From Tubiluchus corallicola (lineage: Eukaryota > Priapulida > Priapulimorpha > Priapulimorphida > Tubiluchidae), in contig JAQGDQ010001330.1 of NCBI GenBank assembly GCA_030141605.1, positions 1 to 46,927 on the forward strand: a DNA stretch of 46,927 nucleotides. The letters run 5' to 3'. Under the pieces are notes generated by a model. That model saw only the letters and a program-made list of their open reading frames with translations, had not been told where the DNA came from and ran no database searches. This document shows positions 11,555 through 22,472 of this stretch, in pieces; the first letter of the stretch is position 1, and each line of letters starts with the position of its first letter. The translations under genes were made by a program, and so were the position numbers.

Positions 11555-12166
11555 AAACCTACCTGTCTGAGCATTTACAATTATTTCAAACCTACCTGTC
11601 TGAGCATTTACAATTATTTCAGATCTACCTGTCTGAGCATTTACAATTATTTCAAACCTACCTCTACATTAAATATTTATACTGTCTGATTAAATATTTC
11701 CCTACCGTCTGAGCATTTACAATTATTTCAACTACCTGTCTGAGCATTTACAATTATTTAAACTACCTGTCTGAGCATTTACAATTATTTCAAACCTACC
11801 CCGTCTGAGCATTTACAATTATTTCAAACCTACCTGTCTGAGCATTTACAATTATTTCAAACCTACCTGTCTGAGCATTTACAATTATTTCAAACCTACC
11901 CCATCTGAGCATTTACAATTATTTCAAACCTACCCCGTCTGAGCATTTACAATTATTTCAAACCTACCTGTCTGAGCATTTACAAATATTTCAAACCTAC
12001 CTGTCTGAGCATTTACAATTATTTCAAACCTAACCCATCTGAGCATTTACAATTATTTCAAACCTACCCCGCTGAGCATTTACAAGTATTTCAAACCTAC
12101 CTGTCTGAGCATTTACAATTATTTCAAACCTACCTGTCTGAGCATTTACAATTATTTCAAACCTAC
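11555..12166. repeat. 33-bp minisatellite made of exon end plus 5' splice site
   Basis: About 18 units of cctgtctgagcatttacaat plus tatttcaaaccta. On the minus strand each unit reads tgtaaatgctcagacag|gtaggtttgaaat, that is, the last bases of the adjacent exon followed by a donor. Roughly eleven units keep CAG|GTAGGT, and others are changed to cggggtagg or atggggtagg. The four units nearest the exon are exactly 33 bp apart, and the next spacing is 34. Confidence 0.9.
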
Positions 12167-12265
12167 CTGTCTCAGCATTTACAATGACTGTTATCTCAAC
12201 TGCTTCTCCAATTGCATAACTGGCATACTCGCTTGGCTCATATGCTTTCCCATTCAGTAAGATCT
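12167..12265 (-). CDS. Single exon of an unrecognised minus-strand gene
   Basis: The minus strand has a long pyrimidine tract and acceptor (cttttctttctttcag) before 12265 and a donor CAG|GTAGGT after 12167. The 99-nt exon is open in only one frame (two other frames have stops), with intron phase 1 at both ends, so it is a symmetric module of 33 codons. It reads ILLNGKAYEPSEYASYAIGE and then AVEITVIVNAET. I recognise no family. The beta-like pattern could suit an extracellular domain, but that is inference. The downstream intron starts with the 33-bp array, whose units are copies of this exon end and its donor. The neighbouring exons were not found in the window with any certainty. Confidence 0.5.
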
Positions 12266-12434
12266 CTGAAAGAAAGAAAAGAAATATAGAGCTTAAACTC
12301 CGTATCTAAGTGATGTGAAATGATAAGAGCACAGATATAAATACAACAATGCCGCGCACTGCCGTATGTGGACAAGAAATAGATTGCTAACCTCCAGCAA
12401 ATTATCAAGCAAACAATGAGCCACGTTGTTTGTC
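12266..12434. other. Probable intron sequence
   Basis: Lies upstream of the acceptor of the minus-strand exon. It is pyrimidine-rich on that strand near the exon, and no other feature is seen. Confidence 0.35.
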
Positions 12435-12830
12435 AAAAATAGCAGTCTGTTGCTACAAACAATGGGTCATGTTGTTAAGATAAAACAGCAGTTCATTGTT
12501 AGACAAACAATGGGTCATGTTGTTAAGATAAAACAGCAGTTCATTGTTAGACAAACAATGGGTCATGCTGTTAGACAAACAATGGGTCATGATGGTAAGC
12601 TAAAACAGCAGATTGCTGTTAGACAAACAATGGGTCATGCTGTTAGGCAAATATAGTAGTCTGTTGTTAGACAAATAATGGGCCACGATGTTAGGCAAAA
12701 ATAGCAGACAGTTGCTAACAAGCAATGGCTTGTGTTGTTAAGCAAAAACAACTTTCTGTTGTTAGGCAAACAATGGAAAATATTGTTAGGCAAAGACAAC
12801 AGTTTATTGATAGACAAACGTACAAGGTAC
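12435..12830. repeat. Irregular 24-48 bp minisatellite
   Basis: Repeats of gttagacaaacaatgggtca alternate with aagataaaacagcagttc. About 10 copies decay toward the right. Short frames on both strands are by-products. Confidence 0.85.
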
Positions 12831-13164
12831 TTTTTGTTCTGCACAAAAAGCATCGGTGCAAGTCATGACACAAGTTAACGTCTTTCGTCAGTCCAGTTTG
12901 CTGAAGACCAGTTTTAGAAATTGGTCAAATCTTCTAAAATTTGAATATTATTTCATGGTATCAAAAGAACACCAAAAGACATAGAACACACGAATGAATA
13001 CATCATTTAAAAAGAATGATTTACTGCTAATAATGGATGCATCAGGATCAAGATTTTTCATCTTAAGAAAGTGGTTATTTATTTTCCTAATAAAACATCC
13101 AATAATTTGCATAAATTTTTATTTTTCCTCTCTGTACGAGACTCTAATGTTAACTAAAGCTGGT
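12831..13164. other. No firm feature
   Basis: AT-rich sequence between the irregular array and the SINE. Confidence 0.3.
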
Positions 13165-13405
13165 TACAATCTTATCGATGGTCGTTTAATGTCAAAAAAT
13201 GCTCTGGCATTCCAATCCTGTGGACAATGTAATCTTGAGTTCGATTCCAGCAGCAGCAGACTGGACATATTCCCTACATGGTTTTCGTTGTTTGTGTGTT
13301 GCGTCATTACTTCTATTGTTGTAAGTGTAGTTGCTAAATAGGTGTTAGTATTAATGTTGTTTGTTCAATGAACGACGGTAAATAAATCTTGTTTTTGACT
13401 TTCTA
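13165..13405 (+). mobile_element. tRNA-derived SINE, copy 1
   Basis: A good B box (gagttcgattc, 13237-13247) and a 3' body shared with 37125-37365: attgttgtaagtgtagttgc, taaat, gttagtattaatgtt, caatgaacgacggtaaataa. The A-box region is degraded, so this copy is probably inactive. The 3' end runs into an AAATAAATC-type tail. Confidence 0.6.
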
Positions 13406-13519
13406 AACGCTGCTCAATGAATTAAAATGAGTCTTGTCTTTTTGGTTTAGGGAAGCCCAACACAAAAACTTTTAATACTGGTTCAGTTCAAAATACCGTG
13501 AATTAGGAAATGCAGAGAC
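13406..13519. other. No firm feature
   Basis: Short spacer between the SINE and the 69-bp array. Confidence 0.3.
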
Positions 13520-14435
13520 TTGGGGGTCAATCTTGAAGACATGTGTTTAGTCTAATGAGACACAGAAACTTGAGGGTCATGAATTCGGTCCAATTTGAAC
13601 GCTGGTCCAGCGAAATCCAGAGAGACTTTAGGGTCAATGTTGAAGCCATGCATTCAGTCCAGTTTGAACGATGGCCCAGCAAAACCCAAAGAAACTTGAG
13701 GGTCAATATTGAAGCCATGCATTCAGTCCAGTTTGAACGATGGCCCAGCAAAACCCAAAGAGACTTGAGGGTCAATATTGAAGCCATGCATTCAGTCCAG
13801 TTTGAACGATGGCCCAGCAAAACCCAAAGAGACTTGAGGGTCAATATTGAAGCCATGCATTCAGTCCAGTTTGAACGATGGCCCAGCAAAACCCAAAGAG
13901 ACTTGAGGGTCAATATTGAAGCCATGTGTTTAGTCCAGTGAAGCCCACAGAAAACTTGAGGGTCAACGTTGAAGACATGCATTCAGTCCAGTCTGAGCGC
14001 TGGTCCAATGCAGCCCACAGAAACCTGAGGGTCAACGTTGAAGCCATGGGTCCAGTCCAGTTTGAACATTAGTCCAGCTAAGCCCACAGAAACTTGAGGG
14101 TCAACGTTGAAGCCATGGGTCCCGTCCAGTTTGAACATTAGTCCAGCTAAGCCCACAGAAACTTGAGGGTCAATGTTGAAGCCATGGGTTCAGTCCAGTT
14201 TAAACGCTGGTCCAGCTAAGTCCACAGAGACTTGAAGGTCAACGTTGAAGCCATGGGTTCAGTCCAGTTTAAACGCTGGTCCAGCTAAGTCCACAGAGAC
14301 TTGAGGGTCAACCTTGAAGCCATGGGTTCAGTCCAGTTTAAACGCTGGTCCAGCTAAGTCCACAGAGACTTGAGGGTCAACCTTGAAGCCATGCATTCAG
14401 TCCAGTTTAAACGCTGGTCCAGTGAAGCCAACAGC
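13520..14435. repeat. 69-bp minisatellite, about 13 units
   Basis: Unit landmarks are gaagccatgcattcagtcca, gtttgaacgatggcccagc and gacttgagggtcaa. Spacing is exactly 69 bp in the centre (13711, 13780, 13849). Left and right thirds carry different variants (gcccagcaaaaccc against gtccagctaagtcc). Open frames of 130-150 codons follow from the multiple-of-three unit and run on both strands. Confidence 0.95.
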
Positions 14436-14759
14436 CACTCAAAGAAATCATATGCATAAATTGGCAATAACAATAATACGTTTACCGCATTCATGAGATC
14501 ATCAAAAGCTGTGACCGAGAAAATTGTACAAACATGTTTACCAATAATCAATACACTAAACATGTGTTAAAAATCCCATACACTCGCGCATGCGTAAATG
14601 AGCAATACGTAATGTCTCCAACTAGACGAGCCTGACATTGACTGCTAAGAAGGTATCTGTCAATATAGTAAACTAGAGGGCAGAATGAATCGTACGGCAA
14701 AGCGATTTAGCAAATGCATAAATTATAATATTTTAATAAGCACATCAATTACGCAACAA
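14436..14759. other. No firm feature
   Basis: Unique sequence with one CpG-rich palindromic site (gcgcatgcg, 14585-14593). No gene is seen. Confidence 0.3.
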
Positions 14760-14905
14760 TTAGACTGTTTAAGGGGGAAGAAAAAAGTTTGTACAAAAGA
14801 ACTTTCTACACAAAGTTATACTAGTCCGCATTACGCATTTAAAAGACTTGCGTAATTAGAGAAGAAAATTTAATTAAAAATATTCGCGCCACCTGGTGAA
14901 ACGGC
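14760..14905. repeat. Dispersed repeat family R, copy 2 (fragment)
   Basis: Shares acacaaagttatact, cttgcgtaattagagaagaaa and ggtgaaacggcactg with the copies at about 730-860 and 18400-18540. It leads directly into the 43-bp array. Confidence 0.5.
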
Positions 14906-15866
14906 ACTGCATGCCCATCCTAGCATGCACCACTGATTCACCAACAGCACTGCATCACCATCCCAGTGTGCACCACTGATTCACCAACAGCACTGCATCA
15001 ACATCCCAGTGTGCACCACTGATTCACCAACAGCACTGCATCACCATCCCAGTGTGCACCACTGATTCACCAACAGCACTGCATCAACATCCCAGTGTGC
15101 ACCACTGATTCACCAACAGCACTGCATCACCATCCCAGTGTGCACCACTGATTCACCAACAGCACTGCATCACCATCCCAGTGTGCACCACTGATTCACC
15201 AACAGCACTGCATCACCATCCCAGTGTGCACTACTGATTCACCAACAGCACTGCATCAACATCCCAGTGTGCACCACTGATTCACCAACAGCACTGCATC
15301 ACCATCCCAGTGTGCACCACTGATTCACCAACAGCACTGCATCACCATCCCAGCGTGCACCACTGATTCACCAACAGCACTGCATCACCATCCCAGTGTG
15401 CACTACTGATTCACCAACAGCACTGCATCACCATCCCAGTGTGCACCACTGATTCACCAACAGCACTGCATCACCATCCCAGCGTGCACCACTGATTCAC
15501 CAACAGCACTGCATCACCATCCCAGCGTGCACCACTGATTCACCAACAGCACTGCATCACCATCCCAGTGTGCACTACTGATTCACCAACAGCACTGCAT
15601 CACCATCCCAGTGTGCACCACTGATTCACCAACAGCACTGCATCACCATCCCAGTGTGCACCACTGATTCACCAACAGCACTGAATCACCATCCCAGCGT
15701 GCACCACTGATTCACCAACAGCACTGCATCAACATCCCAGTGTGCACTACTGATTCAACAACAGCACTGCATCACCATCCCAGTGTGCACCACTGATTCA
15801 CCATCAGCACTGCATCACCATCCCAGTGTGCACCACTGATTCACCAACAGCACTGTATCACCATGC
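14906..15866. repeat. 43-bp minisatellite, about 22 units
   Basis: The unit is caccatcccagtgtgcacc plus actgattcaccaacagcactgcat. Units are very uniform, with a few point variants (gtgcactac, cagcgtgc, caacatccc), suggesting recent homogenisation. The 43-bp period is not a multiple of three. Confidence 0.97.
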
Positions 15867-16142
15867 TACGCTGATCTGTAAGTCGTCTCTAAAGTACTGT
15901 ACCTTGCGCAGTTTTTTTATGCTATGTAGATTTTCTAGTTTGCCATTTTATCACCATTTTTAGTTTGTTGTTATTGGCTTAAATCAAAATAATTATTAAC
16001 AGATCAAACAACTGTCAGTTTTAAAATTTTATTAATTTTAAAGGCAGAAAATATTCTCGTATCCCACGGGATACAACGGGTATGAAAGGGTTAAAATATT
16101 TTTCAAGACCCGTTTCCATTCTCTAGCAATGAGCACCACTGG
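15867..16142. other. Intergenic, possible transposon end
   Basis: AT-rich. The segment tcccacgggatacaacggg plus tatgaaagggttaa (about 16061-16095) looks like a TTAACCCTTT-type element end in reverse, with an internal tcccacggga palindrome. No partner end was found. Confidence 0.25.
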
Positions 16143-16277
16143 TCACAAAGACTCTTGCAGGACATGCCTTTCTGACTTGATTCCCTTAAGAGACCGAGTC
16201 AGCCTGTTCAACTGCCCTTTCACATCCCGATCAAATGCTGCATGAACTGAATAGAATTTCAACCATCTGCAACTCAT
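16143..16277 (-). CDS. Candidate terminal exon, unrecognised
   Basis: The minus strand is open from a stop at 16301 to TGA at 16143, with ATG at 16277. The 44-residue frame includes SVHAAFDRDVKGQLNRLTRS and LKGIKSERHVLQESL, a charged and probably helical composition that reads much more like protein than the surrounding frames. No clear acceptor or family is identified. It falls in unique sequence between a minisatellite and a MITE. It could be a single exon or a decayed gene fragment. Confidence 0.3.
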   Translation of the reverse strand: MSCRWLKFYSVHAAFDRDVKGQLNRLTRSLKGIKSERHVLQESL

Positions 16278-16301
16278 GTGAGCCAAGGGAAACGGCCGTC
16301 A

Positions 16302-16631
16302 TTAGAATGGGTTCCCCGTGGACGTCGACTGTAAGGACATCTATCAGCGCGTATCATCATCAACTTTAATGGACGATGCACGTGCGCTCTCTGGCGGGCA
16401 GGACTGCTGTAATTCACTGTTAACAAGGTGTATAGAGGAATTTAACAAGATTAAAGACGGGCGACAATTGGACTGCAGCATTGATAAACACTCCAAGATA
16501 ATGGCAAAGTTACGCTTTTATAAATACTGGCTTCATTTCAATCATCCATCTTGCTTCTCTTGTGCGTGTTTAAAGTAAAAATACTCTCGAGGCAGCAAAA
16601 AATCGGAAAAGAAATCCAATAAAAGTACCAA
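16302..16631 (+). other. Open frame of uncertain meaning
   Basis: A plus frame at 16318-16578 (non-ATG start) contains DCCNSLLTRCIEEFNKIKDG and ends in a Cys-rich tail. Composition is protein-like and CpG-containing, but splice sites and start are unconvincing. It could be an exon of a gene opposite to the minus candidate beside it. Confidence 0.2.
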
Positions 16632-16827
16632 TAAGCCTTTTCACACTTGCACTGTGCGCACGCGCAGTCAAAGGTTAAGTGTACCGCAGCGACGCGTCTT
16701 AGCTACAATGGTCACGTGATCTGTCGGTAAAGCAAAGCCGTCTGCCGCATCACAAATGCGTTGCCTGGTACACTTAACCATTGACCATTTCACGGACATC
16801 ATCAGTCGCTGGAACTGTGAAAACGCT
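16632..16827. mobile_element. MITE family M, short copy
   Basis: Termini ataagccttttcacacttgc and aactgtgaaaacgcttat. The interior is reduced to about 195 bp but keeps the gtgcgcacgcgcagt, caaaggttaagtgtaccgc and tcacgtgatctgtcggtaaa blocks. Confidence 0.7.
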
Positions 16828-16944
16828 TATTGTGAGAAGGCACAACACCCAAGCGGTTATGACATTTGACTACGAGCCACAGGTTCTGGTTCGCACCTCA
16901 TTTGTGTCGGTTTTTTTCGAGGAATTTACCAATTTACCATCTAT

Positions 16945-17350
16945 ATCTCTATGTTTTTTGGGTTTATTAAAGTTTTACTGTTATCACTTAAATTTAGGAA
17001 GATATAACAAACAAATTTGCTAAACACTGCCTATAAAAGCATAAAAAATATACCACTTTCGAATAGAAATTTTCAGGCGTGGTGGTTGCCGCCATTCACT
17101 TGAAAATGATGACGTGACTAGGAGACTTCGTGACTTTTCGTAAACGCGTCGTGGCTTTCCGTAAATGCGCGAACTGCTTAAACCAATTCAAATTCCTGTA
17201 ACTTACCTAATGTTCGTGCAAAAATATTATAAAATTAAGTATCTAATTATTTTGCAAAAAACTTATTATACTTTTGACGAAAGATTGGCAGTGCGCTACT
17301 TTTCTTCAGGCCGAATGACGTCATTGAAAGAAGAAACTGACGTCATTGGA
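16945..17350 (+). mobile_element. Dispersed element family T, copy 1
   Basis: Matches 39280-39660 and, inverted, 42700-43112. Landmarks are actgcctataaaagcataaa, atagaaattttcaggcgtgg, tggttgccgccattcacttg, ggagacttcgtgacttttcg and a final ttcttcaggccgaatgacgt. The TTAAAGG terminus seen in the other copies is missing here. No coding capacity is apparent. Confidence 0.6.
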
Positions 17351-17956
17351 TGAGAGTCATGACATGTTTTAGCTCTCTAGACAATACGCGTTTGAACGGC
17401 TTCAACTGAAAGAAACAATTTGGCGCGAAGCCAGATGATTCGGCACTAAAGACCTGTGCAAACGCTTATCTGCTAATCTTTAAAATTGCCTTTGACGGTT
17501 TGAATAGCTTCGCAATATGTGCTTTTCTGTAGACAAACATTTTCCTTCACGAAAAACTTAAATGGAAAATATGGGGACGATGAAAACCTGTGAACAGTTT
17601 GCAGATGACGAGGAAAAATTTCACAATGGCGGGTACAAACACAGCGGAATGAAGGGGAAGTGCATTGATTTTCACACGCTGTTACAATGCTTGAAGAAAC
17701 TGTAAATATAGGCGACAGGGTCCGCAACTTTCCGCACATAAATACTTCATAGAATCACCCGTCCATTATTTATGAGTAGTGGAAAGCGAGATGGTCATGT
17801 GTTTGTGGTCAGTGGCGAGGAATTTAACTCTCTAGCAACGTCTTGCTTAGCCCGCGCATATGGTGGCTATCAAATCACTCATTTATAAATCCATTAAGTC
17901 TTGAATGCATTTTAACTCACTCATGGAAGCAATTAACATCTAATTAGGTAGGAAAC
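17351..17956. other. No firm feature
   Basis: Mixed sequence with a minus frame at 17473-17739 that lacks splice support. Nothing recognisable. Confidence 0.3.
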
Positions 17957-19954
17957 GAGAAATCTGTAAATTTGTCATTCGAGAATTCGCGCTAGTTTAA
18001 GCATAATGCAATTACTTAATTACATAAGACTGGTCCCAGGATTCCTCCTTGCGGGACTCCCGGCAACCAATAAGCAAAGTAATAGCATCGCTGTAATCAT
18101 ATTTACTGAAAAACTTGGTAACGAGTTCATATGGAAATCATGAATATTTCTACGCCTCAAAGAAGTGATTTTCAGGCATTTCTTTGAGATATACCTTTGA
18201 ATTTTAAAGGACAAGAAAAGGGGTGAAGTAGGTTTCAGAAAAACTGCCTTAAAAAATTATATTACTTTACAGCAATTTAATGCGTATATAGCAATCATGT
18301 TGAAAAGATTTTTTGTTTATTTTCATTTTAAATTTCCAGCAATACCGCGCCATTTAATGACGTCATATACGCACAACGTAAATCAGGGGAGAAAAGGAAA
18401 TGTTAAGTTGTGTCCCGAAACACTTTTCATGTAAAGTTATATTGCTTAGCATTTCGTTTACCTGCTTGAAAGACTTATGTAACTAGAAAAGAAAAATGTT
18501 AATAATTTAAAACGTTTTCACCAATTGGTAGAATGTCGCTGACTCACCCTCCAGGGTGCACCACTTACTAAGCAAAAAACGTATTTTTAACCTTATCGTC
18601 AAAATAGCTGCGTCTAACGGTCATCGTGGGAGTTTAAATTTACATGTTTTATACAGCGCGGCTGCCGACGCAAGCCCTGTGTGTAAAAAGCAGTATGTAA
18701 CTAGTATAAAATTTAAAGACGAATTTTTTAAGCTTTATGTACGTGGAGGGGTGTCTTGTGCTTTAAGGTAAAACTTATTGATGTTAGCGGTATGGGCTTT
18801 GAACTATGAACTGTTGTGACACGGGGTTTAATCACAAAACAACATGAATCGTAACTGGATAAATATTTATTGTTACAGTTCTTTGCAAGTAAGAATTATG
18901 TCCCCATTAAATATGCTTGAATTGGAACGGGACTCATTTACTGTAAATTTCAAGTAATAAATTCTCTGCATTGAAGCTAATTAATCCCATACAGTATGAT
19001 AGGAAACGAATGCGCCACATTAGCTAGCTTTCCCTTTTCAGAAGCCCTGAAAAGACATAGTTTTAAATGTTCTAATACGTTGTAATAAGTTGGATAAAAA
19101 AGTTCATCAAAGCTTCATCAAAAAGCCAAATTTCATTCATATTACAAGTTGTATTATATCAGACGGTGCAAAAAAAACGTACCGAAGTTTCGATCATGAT
19201 ATTAGGAACATAATGGAATCTCTTGAAAATTACCACACCGATGTTCCGGGTTTATTTACAATCACCAAGAATTTTGGATCATTATTAGATTTTTCTAAAA
19301 ATACAGAAGTCTTGAAAAACAAATAAAAAAATACCAGAATAAATGTAGTGTCACATATTGCCAAAATTTACAAGAAGTGTTTTTGTGTCTCCATTTTCAC
19401 TGCAAATAGGACGAAGGCATCTCTTCCAACAACTGGCACAGTTTTTTACTTCTTTGAGGGGTATTTGGTAAGCAATATGCTAAGCAATATAACTTTACAT
19501 GAAAAGTCTTTTGGGACACAACATAACATTTCCTTTTCTCCCCCTGAATTATGTTGTGCGTATATGACGTCATATAATGGCACGGTCGGAACAGTATTGC
19601 GGGAAATTTAAAATGAAAATAAACAGAAAATATTTTCAACGTGAGTGCTATATACGCATTAAATTGCTATAAAGTAATATAATTTACTTGTCTTTTCTTG
19701 TCCTTTAAACTTCAAAGATATACCTCGAAGAAATGTTGAAAACCACTTCTTTGAGGCGCAGAAATATTCATGATTTCCATATGAACTCGTTACCAAGTTT
19801 TTCAGTAAATATGATTACAGCGATGCTATTACTTTGCTTATTGGTTGACGGGAGTCCCGCAAGGAGGAATCCTGGGACCAGTATTATGTAATTAAGTAAT
19901 TGCATTATGCTTAAACTAGCGCGAATTCTCGAATGACAAATTTACAAATTTCTC
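17957..19954. mobile_element. Foldback element with about 490-bp inverted arms
   Basis: The left arm (17957-18452) and right arm (19477-19954) are inverted copies, starting GAGAAAT(C/T)TGTAAATTTGTC and ending at gcttagcat / atgctaagc. The central kilobase contains a family R copy (18390-18780) and two short frames (18556-18771 and 19090-19326) that I cannot assign. It is probably a non-autonomous long-TIR DNA transposon. The arms are about 85-90% alike by eye. No target duplication is clear. Confidence 0.65.
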
Positions 19955-20365
19955 CTCAACAATTTCTCCTTTTACTTTCTCTGAATCAAACAGCTTTCAT
20001 AAAATTCGTCTGGGAATTGCAGATACCGTAACCTATAGAATTATGTTTCATTTTTTCTTGATAACAAATCTTTATCAGTACTTGTTTCTGTGGTGAAGAG
20101 ACAATAATGTAAACTTGTTAATTTCTTTATTGTTTTGCTGCCAGGTACTGAATGTTTGAAATACGTCAACGTGGCTGTTTTTCCACTGCCGGTTAGCTGA
20201 TGTTATCTTGGCATTTAATTTTTCAACGTGTAAAAGTGTTTCGACCATAAAACTACTAAAACTACAAATGTGCAACTTTCACAGGCAAAAGTTAATCAGT
20301 TATATGTAGTATCATGCTGTGAAATTTCAACGTTGTAGAACGTTTGCTGCTAATATTTTTGCAGT
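19955..20365. other. No firm feature, ends in a splice-acceptor-like site
   Basis: AT-rich. The last bases (gctgctaatatttttgcag, to about 20365) form a good acceptor sequence for the next candidate. Confidence 0.3.
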
Positions 20366-21078
20366 CTAAACTTCGGCACCTTTTTTCTGTGCCACCCTAT
20401 ATAAAAGACGTCAGTCGAAAAAGACACAAGAACCTAACCTACAGTGATGACGGCAACGGTAGGGGCAACGGCTGGAACATCATCTTCACGACATACTTAA
20501 TTGACTTTTACCATGTAGTTGCGACTACAGTCGAAGCCGTGCGTAACTTGAAATAACTCTGACTGGCATTTATTGCGAATGCAGGTGGTCGGACGGGTTG
20601 AAGAGCATGGCGCTAATGGCTTTGTGCGCTCAGGTGCGCAGCATTTATAACATGCAATGATATACTCTTCTGCCATAACTGCAAGTTTTATACGTTGCAA
20701 ACGTTCACAGATAAAGGATTACATTGAAATAAATGCAACGATTTTTCTTGCGCTTTATACTCGCACGTGAACAAGTAAATGTAATTAAAACACTGAAGTC
20801 CCCGGTGGCAGAATTTTCAAGCAACGTACTTGCCGTTTTATCAGCGCGAATGCCGCGCCACCCTTGAGACTCTTAATTTACCGAGTAAAAAAAACTTAAC
20901 TGACTTGACTCCTCGAGAGAAAATAGATTTGCGCGTTTGCAACGACGCGACTCGCAGGTTGTTGAGGAGCGACGCAGAACTAGAAATGGACGAAGCTGTT
21001 GTACATCCGATGAGTTGGCAACATCAGCAATTTACAAAGGAGAAATGTTTATTTAGATGCTATTTGAAATCGAAGTAA
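20366..21078 (+). CDS. Candidate exon region, unrecognised
   Basis: Two plus-strand open stretches lie in an island richer in CpG than its surroundings. The first (20366-20556) follows a strong acceptor and reads SVPPYIKDVSRKRHKN then LIDFYHVVATTVEAVRNLK before TAA. The second (open 20797-21078) contains NLTDLTPREKIDLRVCNDAT and RRLLRSDAELEMDEAVV, a charged protein-like composition, and ends in TAA. How or whether they join is unclear. A minus frame at 20497-20700 overlaps the spacer. No family is recognised. Confidence 0.25.
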
Positions 21079-21167
21079 ATAGATTGTTGACATTAAAATG
21101 TATTTACAAATATAATATACGATAATTACATGATGAATAAACCGAATGTCTAATCAGTAAACATTTT

Positions 21168-22231
21168 TTAAAGTAAAACCGGATCTCATCTTAAACTGTA
21201 GATCAAAACTATTTAAAACATTGAAAGGAAATATACTATTTTTTCAAAAATGACTTACATGAAAGAACTATTACCACACAAACACAATTTCACGTTCGCG
21301 ATACTAGTTTTTCACTGTTATATGCATTTCGGATACGCACAGTACAAAAAACGGGTGCTGTACCTCTTAGCTCTGATGTGTTAGTTTGTGACGAACTGCA
21401 GACGTTCAACAGCTCATGCGGTAAATATGAAATTTGAATTTTTATCTTTGCCAAGTTTTAGTACAACACAATGAATATCTTACAGTAGCACTGTACTTCA
21501 ATTTTCAGTTTTGAAAACACGTGCAACACGCTCGTGGAATATTTGTGCTGTTGAAAACTGGTTAGTTTGTGATGTCATCAACAGTTGGGCTCGCCCGCCG
21601 TTAATTAAGTTTTTAATCTATTATTTAATTATCAGAAATGCTTTTGCACTATTAATTGTGTTGAAATGTATACTTTTTATCGGACTTGAAAATGAAATAT
21701 ATGAAGCATATGAAAAATCATCCTGTTTTTCTTTAATTTTCATTTTACTAAAAATATAATTAATGGCTGGTGAGCTGAACTATTGATGGCATCACAAACT
21801 AACATAAATTTCAACAGCAAAAATATTCCGCGAGCGTGTTGCACGTGTTTGTGAAAGAGAAAATTGAAGTACAGTGCTACTGGAAGATATCCAATGTGTT
21901 GTACTAAAACTAGGTAAGTTTTAATACAAAAATTCAAATTTTAAATTCCCCGCTGTGCTCACGCATGAGCTGTCGAGTGTGTGCAGTACGTCACAAACTT
22001 ACATATCTGAACTGAAAGGTACAGTACCTGTTTCTTTGCGCAATGCGTTTCCGAAATACAGGCGCTAGTGCCCGTCTAACTAGCGAACGGCGAAAGGTGA
22101 AATTGTGTTTGTGGTAATGATTCTTTCACATAAGTCATTTTTGAAAAAAATAGTATGTTTCCTTTCACTATTTTAAAGAGTAGATTGTTTTGACCTGCAG
22201 TTTAAGATTGGGTCCGGTTTTTGCTTTTATA
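21168..22231. mobile_element. Foldback element with about 450-bp inverted arms
   Basis: The left arm (21168-21608) and right arm (21758-22231) are inverted copies around a 149-bp spacer. Outer ends are TTAAAGTAAAACCGGATC and, inverted, TATAAAAGCAAAAACCGGA. TTAA at the left edge suggests a TTAA target site. The left arm plus spacer recurs at 43460-44087. Frames within the arms are not coding. Confidence 0.7.
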
Positions 22232-22247
22232 CGGCTGTTGGTGTTAA

Positions 22248-22472
22248 TTGTATGCAACATTGATTTTACATAAATGGGTAAACCGTATTTGTCTTTCTAA
22301 AACTAGCAAAACAAGACTGTTAATTTACATACTTTGTGAGCAATTAGCAGACGTTCAATTTCCATCTAGGAAAACATGTAAATTTTTTAATGACAACAGA
22401 AAAGAAGTAAATGAAACCATTAGCTGGGGAGTGAAACAAATATTGTCTTTACACCGTCGGCCAAAAACGGCA
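22248..22472 (+). other. Open frame running into the 98-bp array
   Basis: A plus frame from 22248 (no ATG) contains LLIYILCEQLADVQFPSRKT and VNETISWGVKQILSLHRR and stops at 22505 inside the first repeat unit. The composition is plausible for an exon. No donor or acceptor is convincing. Confidence 0.2.

Noticed and set aside
13527-13982. Frames of 132 and 151 codons on opposite strands
   Set aside because: By-products of the 69-bp array, with no frame bias visible.
18556-19326. Transposase fragments inside the foldback element
   Set aside because: Two short frames show no recognisable catalytic motif and one overlaps the non-coding family R repeat.
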